Of a DNA stretch of 64,000 nt, positions 55,359 through 64,000 are shown piece after piece. Position 1 is the stretch's first letter. The number at the start of each line of letters is the position of its first letter. Source of the DNA: Haliotis asinina (lineage: Eukaryota; Mollusca; Gastropoda; Lepetellida; Haliotidae); contig NC_090280.1 in NCBI RefSeq assembly GCF_037392515.1, positions 62,564,004 to 62,628,003 on the forward strand, read 5' to 3'. The notes under the pieces are model-generated. The model made no database searches. It saw nothing but the letters and a program-made list of their open reading frames with translations, and had not been told where the DNA came from. A program made the translations under genes and the position numbers.

Positions 55359-55713
55359 CGACGAGGAAACCTGTCGTTTCAAACGAACTGTATATAGAGC
55401 CAGCCAATTGTCTTGTGTCCAAATGAAGGCTGTGTTTTCATTTGAAATTGCTTTGCAGACCACTGAACGTATATTCTTGTGTTGACCAGTCATTCGTCAG
55501 ACAGGACAAGTCAAAAGTGACAGGGAAGTTTCAACTACATTTCCATGAACGTCTAGAATCTCCACTGAAAAGGGGCTCATGAATATATTCTCATGTAAAA
55601 TAGTTTGCATATGCTCCGGCAGGTGGATGACTTTTGACAAGTGGTCAGAGATGAATAAATTCCTAGACTGACTACCCAAAAAATATGGTCAGCTGCCAGA
55701 GTCCTGCACTCTG

Positions 55714-55786
55714 TGCCGGAACCCGGGATTGAACCGGGGGCCTTTAGATCTTCAGTCTAACGCTCTCCCAACTGAGCTATTCCGGC
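55714..55786 (-). tRNA. tRNA-Phe: tRNA-Phe(GAA) copy 127
   Basis: Consensus gene; upstream TATATG; trailer marker cagctgcc. Confidence 0.95.
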
Positions 55787-56141
55787 CGACGAGCAAACCT
55801 GTCGTTTCAAACGAACTGCATATAGAGCCAGCCAATTGTCTTGTGTCCAAATGAAGGCTGTGTTTTCATTTGAAATTGCTTTGCAGACCACTGAACGTAT
55901 ATTCTTGTGCTGACCAGTCATTCGTCAGACAGGACAAGTCAAAAGTGACAGGGAAGTTTCAACTACATTTCCATGAACGTCTAGAATCTCCACTGAAAAG
56001 GGGCTCATGAATATATTCTCATGTAAAATAGTTTGCATATGCTCCGGCAGGTGGATGACTTTTGACAAGTGGTCAGAGATGAATAAATTCCTAGACTGAC
56101 TACCCAAAAAATATGGTCAGCCGCCAGAGTCCTGCACTCTG

Positions 56142-56214
56142 TGCCGGAACCCGGGATTGAACCGGGGGCCTTTAGATCTTCAGTCTAACGCTCTCCCAAC
56201 TGAGCTATTCCGGC
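56142..56214 (-). tRNA. tRNA-Phe: tRNA-Phe(GAA) copy 128
   Basis: Consensus gene; upstream TATATA. Confidence 0.95.
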
Positions 56215-56569
56215 CGACGAGCAAACCTGTCGTTTCAAACGAACTGTATATAGAGCCAGCCAATTGTCTTGTGTCCAAATGAAGGCTGTGTTTTCATTTG
56301 AAATTGCTTTGCAGACCACTGAACGTATATTCTTGTGTTGACCAGTCATTCGTCAGACAGGACAAGTCAAAAGTGACAGGGAAGTTTCAACTACATTTCC
56401 ATGAACGTCTAGAATCTCCACTGAAAAGGGGCTCATGAATATATTCTCATGTAAAATAGTTTGCATATGCTCCGGCAGGTGGATGACTTTTGACAAGTGG
56501 TCAGAGATGAATAAATTCCTAGACTGACTACCCAAAAAATATGGTCAGCCGCCAGAGTCCTGCACTCTG

Positions 56570-56642
56570 TGCCGGAACCCGGGATTGAACCGGGGGCCTT
56601 TAGATCTTCAGTCTAACGCTCTCCCAACTGAGCTATTCCGGC
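56570..56642 (-). tRNA. tRNA-Phe: tRNA-Phe(GAA) copy 129
   Basis: Consensus gene; upstream TATATG. Confidence 0.95.
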
Positions 56643-56997
56643 CGACGAGCAAACCTGTCGTTTCAAACGAACTGCATATAGAGCCAGCCAATTGTCTTGT
56701 GTCCAAATGAAGGCTGTGTTTTCATTTGAAATTGCTTTGCAGACCACTGAACGTATATTCTTGTGCTGACCAGTCATTCGTCAGACAGGACAAGTCAAAA
56801 GTGACAGGGAAGTTTCAACTACATTTCCATGAACGTCTAGAATCTCCACTGAAAAGGGGCTCATGAATATATTCTCATGTAAAATAGTTTGCATATGCTC
56901 CGGCAGGTGGATGACTTTTGACAAGTGGTCAGAGATGAATAAATCCCTAGACTGACTACCCAAAAAATATGGTCAGCCGCCAGAGTCCTGCACTCTG

Positions 56998-57070
56998 TGC
57001 CGGAACCCGGGATTGAACCGGGGGCCTTTAGATCTTCAGTCTAACGCTCTCCCAACTGAGCTATTCCGGC
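56998..57070 (-). tRNA. tRNA-Phe: tRNA-Phe(GAA) copy 130
   Basis: Consensus gene; upstream TATATA. Confidence 0.95.
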
Positions 57071-57425
57071 CGACGAGCAAACCTGTCGTTTCAAACGAAC
57101 TGTATATAGAGCCAGCCAATTGTCTTGTGTCCAAATGAAGGCTGTGTTTTCATTTGAAATTGCTTTGCAGACCACTGAACGTATATTCTTGTGTTGACCA
57201 GTCATTCGTCAGACAGGACAAGTCAAAAGTGACAGGGAAGTTTCAACTACATTTCCATGAACGTCTAGAATCTCCACTGAAAAGGGGCTCATGAATATAT
57301 TCTCATGTAAAATAGTTTGCATATGCTCCGGCAGGTGGATGACTTTTGACAAGTGGTCAGAGATGAATAAATTCCTAGACTGACTACCCATAAAATATGG
57401 TCAGCCGCCAGAGTCCTGCACTCTG

Positions 57426-57498
57426 TGCCGGAACCCGGGATTGAACCGGGGGCCTTTAGATCTTCAGTCTAACGCTCTCCCAACTGAGCTATTCCGGC
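57426..57498 (-). tRNA. tRNA-Phe: tRNA-Phe(GAA) copy 131
   Basis: Consensus gene; upstream TATATG; T-run interrupted to TTTTA. Confidence 0.95.
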
Positions 57499-57853
57499 CG
57501 ACGAGCTAACCTGTCGTTTCAAACGAACTGCATATAGAGCCAGCCAATTGTCTTGTGTCCAAATGAAGGCTGTGTTTTCATTTGAAATTGCTTTGCAGAC
57601 CACTGAACGTATATTCTTGTGCTGACCAGTCATTCGTCAGACAGGACAAGTCAAAAGTGACAGGGAAGTTTCAACTACATTTCCATGAACGTCTAGAATC
57701 TCCACTGAAAAGGGGCTCATGAATATATTCTCATGTAAAATAGTTTGCATATGCTCCGGCAGGTGGATGACTTTTGACAAGTGGTCAGAGATGAATAAAT
57801 TCCTAGACTGACTACCCAAAAAATATGGTCAGCCGCCAGAGTCCTGCACTCTG

Positions 57854-57926
57854 TGCCGGAACCCGGGATTGAACCGGGGGCCTTTAGATCTTCAGTCTAA
57901 CGCTCTCCCAACTGAGCTATTCCGGC
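57854..57926 (-). tRNA. tRNA-Phe: tRNA-Phe(GAA) copy 132
   Basis: Consensus gene; upstream TATATA. Confidence 0.95.
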
Positions 57927-58281
57927 CGACGAGCAAACCTGTCGTTTCAAACGAACTGTATATAGAGCCAGCCAATTGTCTTGTGTCCAAATGAAGGCTG
58001 TGTTTTCATTTGAAATTGCTTTGCAGACCACTGAACGTATATTCTTGTGTTGACCAGTCATTCGTCAGACAGGACAAGTCAAAAGTGACAGGGAAGTTTC
58101 AACTACATTTCCATGAACGTCTAGAATCTCCACTGAAAAGGGGCTCATGAATATATTCTCATGTAAAATAGTTTGCATATGCTCCGGCAGGTGGATGACT
58201 TTTGACAAGTGGTCAGAGATGAATAAATCCCTAGACTGACTACCCAAAAAATATGGTCAGCCGCCAGAGTCCTGCACTCTG

Positions 58282-58354
58282 TGCCGGAACCCGGGATTGA
58301 ACCGGGGGCCTTTAGATCTTCAGTCTAACGCTCTCCCAACTGAGCTATTCCGGG
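58282..58354 (-). tRNA. tRNA-Phe: tRNA-Phe(GAA) copy 133, G1C
   Basis: Third G1C copy, seven units from copy 126. Upstream TATATA. Confidence 0.8.
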
Positions 58355-58709
58355 CGACGAGGAAACCTGTCGTTTCAAACGAACTGTATATAGAGCCAGC
58401 CAATTGTCTTGTGTCCAAATGAAGGCTGTGTTTTCATTTGAAATTGCTTTGCAGACCACTGAACGTATATTCTTGTGTTGACCAGTCATTCGTCAGACAG
58501 GACAAGTCAAAAGTGACAGGGAAGTTTCAACTACATTTCCATGAACGTCTAGAATCTCCACTGAAAAGGGGCTCATGAATATATTCTCATGTAAAATAGT
58601 TTGCATATGCTCCGGCAGGTGGATGACTTTTGACAAGTGGTCAGAGATGAATAAATTCCTAGACTGACTACCCAAAAAATATGGTCAGCTGCCAGAGTCC
58701 TGCACTCTG

Positions 58710-58782
58710 TGCCGGAACCCGGGATTGAACCGGGGGCCTTTAGATCTTCAGTCTAACGCTCTCCCAACTGAGCTATTCCGGC
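58710..58782 (-). tRNA. tRNA-Phe: tRNA-Phe(GAA) copy 134
   Basis: Consensus gene; upstream TATATG; trailer marker cagctgcc. Confidence 0.95.
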
Positions 58783-59137
58783 CGACGAGCAAACCTGTCG
58801 TTTCAAACGAACTGCATATAGAGCCAGCCAATTGTCTTGTGTCCAAATGAAGGCTGTGTTTTCATTTGAAATTGCTTTGCAGACCACTGAACGTATATTC
58901 TTGTGCTGACCAGTCATTCGTCAGACAGGACAAGTCAAAAGTGACAGGGAAGTTTCAACTACATTTCCATGAACGTCTAGAATCTCCACTGAAAAGGGGC
59001 TCATGAATATATTCTCATGTAAAATAGTTTGCATATGCTCCGGCAGGTGGATGACTTTTGACAAGTGGTCAGAGATGAATAAATTCCTAGACTGACTACC
59101 CAAAAAATATGGTCAGCCGCCAGAGTCCTGCACTCTG

Positions 59138-59210
59138 TGCCGGAACCCGGGATTGAACCGGGGGCCTTTAGATCTTCAGTCTAACGCTCTCCCAACTGAG
59201 CTATTCCGGC
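59138..59210 (-). tRNA. tRNA-Phe: tRNA-Phe(GAA) copy 135
   Basis: Consensus gene; upstream TATATG. Confidence 0.95.
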
Positions 59211-59565
59211 CGACGAGCAAACCTGTCGTTTCAAACGAACTGCATATAGAGCCAGCCAATTGTCTTGTGTCCAAATGAAGGCTGTGTTTTCATTTGAAAT
59301 TGCTTTGCAGACCACTGAACGTATATTCTTGTGCTGACCAGTCATTCGTCAGACAGGACAAGTCAAAAGTGACAGGGAAGTTTCAACTACATTTCCATGA
59401 ACGTCTAGAATCTCCACTGAAAAGGGGCTCATGAATATATTCTCATGTAAAATAGTTTGCATATGCTCCGGCAGGTGGATGACTTTTGACAAGTGGTCAG
59501 AGATGAATAAATCCCTAGACTGACTACCCAAAAAATAGGGTCAGCCGCCAGAGTCCTGCACTCTG

Positions 59566-59638
59566 TGCCGGAACCCGGGATTGAACCGGGGGCCTTTAGA
59601 TCTTCAGTCTAACGCTCTCCCAACTGAGCTATTCCGGC
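59566..59638 (-). tRNA. tRNA-Phe: tRNA-Phe(GAA) copy 136
   Basis: Consensus gene; upstream TATATA. Confidence 0.95.
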
Positions 59639-59993
59639 CGACGAGCAAACCTGTCGTTTCAAACGAACTGTATATAGAGCCAGCCAATTGTCTTGTGTCC
59701 AAATGAAGGCTGTGTTTTCATTTGAAATTGCTTTGCAGACCACTGAACGTATATTCTTGTGTTGACCAGTCATTCGTCAGACAGGACAAGTCAAAAGTGA
59801 CAGGGAAGTTTCAACTACATTTCCATGAACGTCTAGAATCTCCACTGAAAAGGGGCTCATGAATATATTCTCATGTAAAATAGTTTGCATATGCTCCGGC
59901 AGGTGGATGACTTTTGACAAGTGGTCAGAGATGAATAAATTCCTAGACTGACTACCCATAAAATATGGTCAGCCGCCAGAGTCCTGCACTCTG

Positions 59994-60066
59994 TGCCGGA
60001 ACCCGGGATTGAACCGGGGGCCTTTAGATCTTCAGTCTAACGCTCTCCCAACTGAGCTATTCCGGC
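59994..60066 (-). tRNA. tRNA-Phe: tRNA-Phe(GAA) copy 137
   Basis: Consensus gene; upstream TATATG; T-run interrupted to TTTTA. Confidence 0.95.
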
Positions 60067-60421
60067 CGACGAGCAAACCTGTCGTTTCAAACGAACTGCA
60101 TATAGAGCCAGCCAATTGTCTTGTGTCCAAATGAAGGCTGTGTTTTCATTTGAAATTGCTTTGCAGACCACTGAACGTATATTCTTGTGCTGACCAGTCA
60201 TTCGTCAGACAGGACAAGTCAAAAGTGACAGGGAAGTTTCAACTACATTTCCATGAACGTCTAGAATCTCCACTGAAAAGGGGCTCATGAATATATTCTC
60301 ATGTAAAATAGTTTGCATATGCTCCGGCAGGTGGATGACTTTTGACAAGTGGTCAGAGATGAATAAATTCCTAGACTGACTACCCAAAAAATATGGTCAG
60401 CCGCCAGAGTCCTGCACTCTG

Positions 60422-60494
60422 TGCCGGAACCCGGGATTGAACCGGGGGCCTTTAGATCTTCAGTCTAACGCTCTCCCAACTGAGCTATTCCGGC
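60422..60494 (-). tRNA. tRNA-Phe: tRNA-Phe(GAA) copy 138
   Basis: Consensus gene; upstream TATATA. Confidence 0.95.
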
Positions 60495-60849
60495 CGACGA
60501 GCAAACCTGTCGTTTCAAACGAACTGTATATAGAGCCAGCCAATTGTCTTGTGTCCAAATGAAGGCTGTGTTTTCATTTGAAATTGCTTTGCAGACCACT
60601 GAACGTATATTCTTGTGTTGACCAGTCATTCGTCAGACAGGACAAGTCAAAAGTGACAGGGAAGTTTCAACTACATTTCCATGAACGTCTAGAATCTCCA
60701 CTGAAAAGGGGCTCATGAATATATTCTCATGTAAAATAGTTTGCATATGCTCCGGCAGGTGGATGACTTTTGACAAGTGGTCAGAGATGAATAAATTCCT
60801 AGACTGACTACCCAAAAAATATGGTCAGCCGCCAGAGTCCTGCACTCTG

Positions 60850-60922
60850 TGCCGGAACCCGGGATTGAACCGGGGGCCTTTAGATCTTCAGTCTAACGCT
60901 CTCCCAACTGAGCTATTCCGGC
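60850..60922 (-). tRNA. tRNA-Phe: tRNA-Phe(GAA) copy 139
   Basis: Consensus gene; upstream TATATG. Confidence 0.95.
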
Positions 60923-61277
60923 CGACGAGCAAACCTGTCGTTTCAAACGAACTGCATATAGAGCCAGCCAATTGTCTTGTGTCCAAATGAAGGCTGTGTT
61001 TTCATTTGAAATTGCTTTGCAGACCACTGAACGTATATTCTTGTGCTGACCAGTCATTCGTCAGACAGGACAAGTCAAAAGTGACAGGGAAGTTTCAACT
61101 ACATTTCCATGAACGTCTAGAATCTCCACTGAAAAGGGGCTCATGAATATATTCTCATGTAAAATAGTTTGCATATGCTCCGGCAGGTGGATGACTTTTG
61201 ACAAGTGGTCAGAGATGAATAAATTCCTAGACTGACTACCCAAAAAATATGGTCAGCTGCCAGAGTCCTGCACTCTG

Positions 61278-61350
61278 TGCCGGAACCCGGGATTGAACCG
61301 GGGGCCTTTAGATCTTCAGTCTAACGCTCTCCCAACTGAGCTATTCCGGC
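61278..61350 (-). tRNA. tRNA-Phe: tRNA-Phe(GAA) copy 140
   Basis: Consensus gene; upstream TATATG; trailer marker cagctgcc. Confidence 0.95.
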
Positions 61351-61705
61351 CGACGAGCAAACCTGTCGTTTCAAACGAACTGCATATAGAGCCAGCCAAT
61401 TGTCTTGTGTCCAAATGAAGGCTGTGTTTTCATTTGAAATTGCTTTGCAGACCACTGAACGTATATTCTTGTGCTGACCAGTCATTCGTCAGACAGGACA
61501 AGTCAAAAGTGACAGGGAAGTTTCAACTACATTTCCATGAACGTCTAGAATCTCCACTGAAAAGGGGCTCATGAATATATTCTCATGTAAAATAGTTTGC
61601 ATATGCTCCGGCAGGTGGATGACTTTTGACAAGTGGTCAGAGATGAATAAATTCCTAGACTGACTACCCAAAAAATATGGTCAGCCGCCAGAGTCCTGCA
61701 CTCTG

Positions 61706-61778
61706 TGCCGGAACCCGGGATTGAACCGGGGGCCTTTAGATCTTCAGTCTAACGCTCTCCCAACTGAGCTATTCCGGC
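61706..61778 (-). tRNA. tRNA-Phe: tRNA-Phe(GAA) copy 141
   Basis: Consensus gene; upstream TATATG. Confidence 0.95.
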
Positions 61779-62133
61779 CGACGAGCAAACCTGTCGTTTC
61801 AAACGAACTGCATATAGAGCCAGCCAATTGTCTTGTGTCCAAATGAAGGCTGTGTTTTCATTTGAAATTGCTTTGCAGACCACTGAACGTATATTCTTGT
61901 GCTGACCAGTCATTCGTCAGACAGGACAAGTCAAAAGTGACAGGGAAGTTTCAACTACATTTCCATGAACGTCTAGAATCTCCACTGAAAAGGGGCTCAT
62001 GAATATATTCTCATGTAAAATAGTTTGCATATGCTCCGGCAGGTGGATGACTTTTGACAAGTGGTCAGAGATGAATAAATCCCTAGACTGACTACCCAAA
62101 AAATAGGGTCAGCCGCCAGAGTCCTGCACTCTG

Positions 62134-62206
62134 TGCCGGAACCCGGGATTGAACCGGGGGCCTTTAGATCTTCAGTCTAACGCTCTCCCAACTGAGCTAT
62201 TCCGGC
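62134..62206 (-). tRNA. tRNA-Phe: tRNA-Phe(GAA) copy 142
   Basis: Consensus gene; upstream TATATA. Confidence 0.95.
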
Positions 62207-62561
62207 CGACGAGCAAACCTGTCGTTTCAAACGAACTGTATATAGAGCCAGCCAATTGTCTTGTGTCCAAATGAAGGCTGTGTTTTCATTTGAAATTGCT
62301 TTGCAGACCACTGAACGTATATTCTTGTGTTGACCAGTCATTCGTCAGACAGGACAAGTCAAAAGTGACAGGGAAGTTTCAACTACATTTCCATGAACGT
62401 CTAGAATCTCCACTGAAAAGGGGCTCATGAATATATTCTCATGTAAAATAGTTTGCATATGCTCCGGCAGGTGGATGACTTTTGACAAGTGGTCAGAGAT
62501 GAATAAATTCCTAGACTGACTACCCATAAAATATGGTCAGCCGCCAGAGTCCTGCACTCTG

Positions 62562-62634
62562 TGCCGGAACCCGGGATTGAACCGGGGGCCTTTAGATCTT
62601 CAGTCTAACGCTCTCCCAACTGAGCTATTCCGGC
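62562..62634 (-). tRNA. tRNA-Phe: tRNA-Phe(GAA) copy 143
   Basis: Consensus gene; upstream TATATG; T-run interrupted to TTTTA. Confidence 0.95.
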
Positions 62635-62989
62635 CGACGAGCAAACCTGTCGTTTCAAACGAACTGCATATAGAGCCAGCCAATTGTCTTGTGTCCAAAT
62701 GAAGGCTGTGTTTTCATTTGAAATTGCTTTGCAGACCACTGAACGTATATTCTTGTGCTGACCAGTCATTCGTCAGACAGGACAAGTCAAAAGTGACAGG
62801 GAAGTTTCAACTACATTTCCATGAACGTCTAGAATCTCCACTGAAAAGGGGCTCATGAATATATTCTCATGTAAAATAGTTTGCATATGCTCCGGCAGGT
62901 GGATGACTTTTGACAAGTGGTCAGAGATGAATAAATTCCTAGACTGACTACCCAAAAAATATGGTCAGCCGCCAGAGTCCTGCACTCTG

Positions 62990-63062
62990 TGCCGGAACCC
63001 GGGATTGAACCGGGGGCCTTTAGATCTTCAGTCTAACGCTCTCCCAACTGAGCTATTCCGGC
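62990..63062 (-). tRNA. tRNA-Phe: tRNA-Phe(GAA) copy 144
   Basis: Consensus gene; upstream TATATA. Confidence 0.95.
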
Positions 63063-63417
63063 CGACGAGCAAACCTGTCGTTTCAAACGAACTGTATATA
63101 GAGCCAGCCAATTGTCTTGTGTCCAAATGAAGGCTGTGTTTTCATTTGAAATTGCTTTGCAGACCACTGAACGTATATTCTTGTGTTGACCAGTCATTCG
63201 TCAGACAGGACAAGTCAAAAGTGACAGGGAAGTTTCAACTACATTTCCATGAACGTCTAGAATCTCCACTGAAAAGGGGCTCATGAATATATTCTCATGT
63301 AAAATAGTTTGCATATGCTCCGGCAGGTGGATGACTTTTGACAAGTGGTCAGAGATGAATAAATTCCTAGACTGACTACCCAAAAAATATGGTCAGCCGC
63401 CAGAGTCCTGCACTCTG

Positions 63418-63490
63418 TGCCGGAACCCGGGATTGAACCGGGGGCCTTTAGATCTTCAGTCTAACGCTCTCCCAACTGAGCTATTCCGGC
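63418..63490 (-). tRNA. tRNA-Phe: tRNA-Phe(GAA) copy 145
   Basis: Consensus gene; upstream TATATG. Confidence 0.95.
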
Positions 63491-63845
63491 CGACGAGCAA
63501 ACCTGTCGTTTCAAACGAACTGCATATAGAGCCAGCCAATTGTCTTGTGTCCAAATGAAGGCTGTGTTTTCATTTGAAATTGCTTTGCAGACCACTGAAC
63601 GTATATTCTTGTGCTGACCAGTCATTCGTCAGACAGGACAAGTCAAAAGTGACAGGGAAGTTTCAACTACATTTCCATGAACGTCTAGAATCTCCACTGA
63701 AAAGGGGCTCATGAATATATTCTCATGTAAAATAGTTTGCATATGCTCCGGCAGGTGGATGACTTTTGACAAGTGGTCAGAGATGAATAAATCCCTAGAC
63801 TGACTACCCAAAAAATATGGTCAGCCGCCAGAGTCCTGCACTCTG

Positions 63846-63918
63846 TGCCGGAACCCGGGATTGAACCGGGGGCCTTTAGATCTTCAGTCTAACGCTCTCC
63901 CAACTGAGCTATTCCGGC
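63846..63918 (-). tRNA. tRNA-Phe: tRNA-Phe(GAA) copy 146
   Basis: Consensus gene; upstream TATATA. The window ends inside its 5' spacer. Confidence 0.95.
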
Positions 63919-64000
63919 CGACGAGCAAACCTGTCGTTTCAAACGAACTGTATATAGAGCCAGCCAATTGTCTTGTGTCCAAATGAAGGCTGTGTTTTCA

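Larger units (their letters stand above)
58710..61277. repeat. Six-unit higher-order block, first copy (2568 bp)
   Basis: The alternation of TATA-like forms (G, G, A, G, A, G) and the interrupted terminator before the fourth gene recur in the next block; cagctgcc marks the 3' trailers of the first genes. Confidence 0.8.
61278..63845. repeat. Six-unit higher-order block, second copy (2568 bp)
   Basis: Tandem duplicate of the preceding block by the same marker order. Confidence 0.8.
1..64000 (-). repeat. Tandem array of a 428-bp tRNA-Phe(GAA) unit
   Basis: The whole window is a head-to-tail array, with 146 complete and one partial tRNA-Phe genes, all on the minus strand. The standard period is 428 bp (73-bp gene plus 355-bp spacer). 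Exceptions are four 363-bp units (65-bp deletion), two 433-bp units (5-bp duplication), a few units off by one base, and the unit holding a 1616-bp transposon plus its 2-bp target duplication. Units differ from each other by only a few bases, and spacer and gene are about equally conserved. Shared variants recur at multiples of the unit. Neither array edge is inside the window. Confidence 0.98.

Noticed and set aside
1-64000. CRISPR array or bacterial tRNA operon
   Set aside because: Repeats are whole 428-bp units without short-repeat and unique-spacer alternation. The tRNA lacks an encoded CCA, and a Tc1 element with a TA duplication is present.
1-64000. tRNA-derived SINE family
   Set aside because: Copies are strictly tandem with fixed junctions, intact tRNA-Phe folds, no A-rich tails and no target duplications.
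1-64000. Assembly artefact from collapsed or looped repeats
   Set aside because: Units carry many distinct ordered markers, one unique transposon insertion and irregular unit lengths, which a simple looping error would not produce. Local copy-number errors remain possible and need long reads.

Overview
The window is a eukaryotic, almost certainly animal, tandem array of one tRNA gene. A unit of about 428 bp repeats head to tail from base 1 to base 64000. Each unit carries one 73-bp tRNA-Phe gene (anticodon GAA) on the minus strand and a 355-bp spacer. I count 146 complete gene copies plus one cut by the left edge. By eye, about 97 of the 146 are identical across all 73 bases. Both window edges lie inside the array, so its true size is unknown. 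The eukaryotic assignment rests on the absence of an encoded CCA end, T-run (RNA polymerase III type) terminators about 30 bp past each gene, canonical internal A and B boxes, and an inserted Tc1-type transposon with a TA target duplication. The species cannot be told from this sequence.

Layout. Bases 1-12.5 kb: array with the most gene variants, including four units sharing one 65-bp spacer deletion and one gene with anticodon AAA. 12.5-20 kb: units with a divergent 74-nt gene form that has lost U33, interrupted at 13677-15292 by one Tc1-like element whose transposase reads as complete. 20-44 kb: nested higher-order blocks marked by a 5-bp duplication, a C49U gene variant and spacer markers. 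44-64 kb: more homogeneous array organised in roughly six-unit (2568 bp) blocks.

How it works together. Each unit looks like an independent Pol III transcription unit on the minus strand: a TATA-like element 33-38 bp upstream, a short near-palindrome, the gene with A and B boxes, a perfect 6-bp hairpin touching the mature 3' end, then a TTTTTT terminator. Spacer and gene are homogenised together, and variants recur at multiples of the unit length, which points to unequal exchange or conversion of multi-unit blocks. Several variants alter nearly invariant tRNA residues (U8, U33, C56, G1), so many copies are probably not needed individually. Apart from the transposase I find no protein-coding gene.
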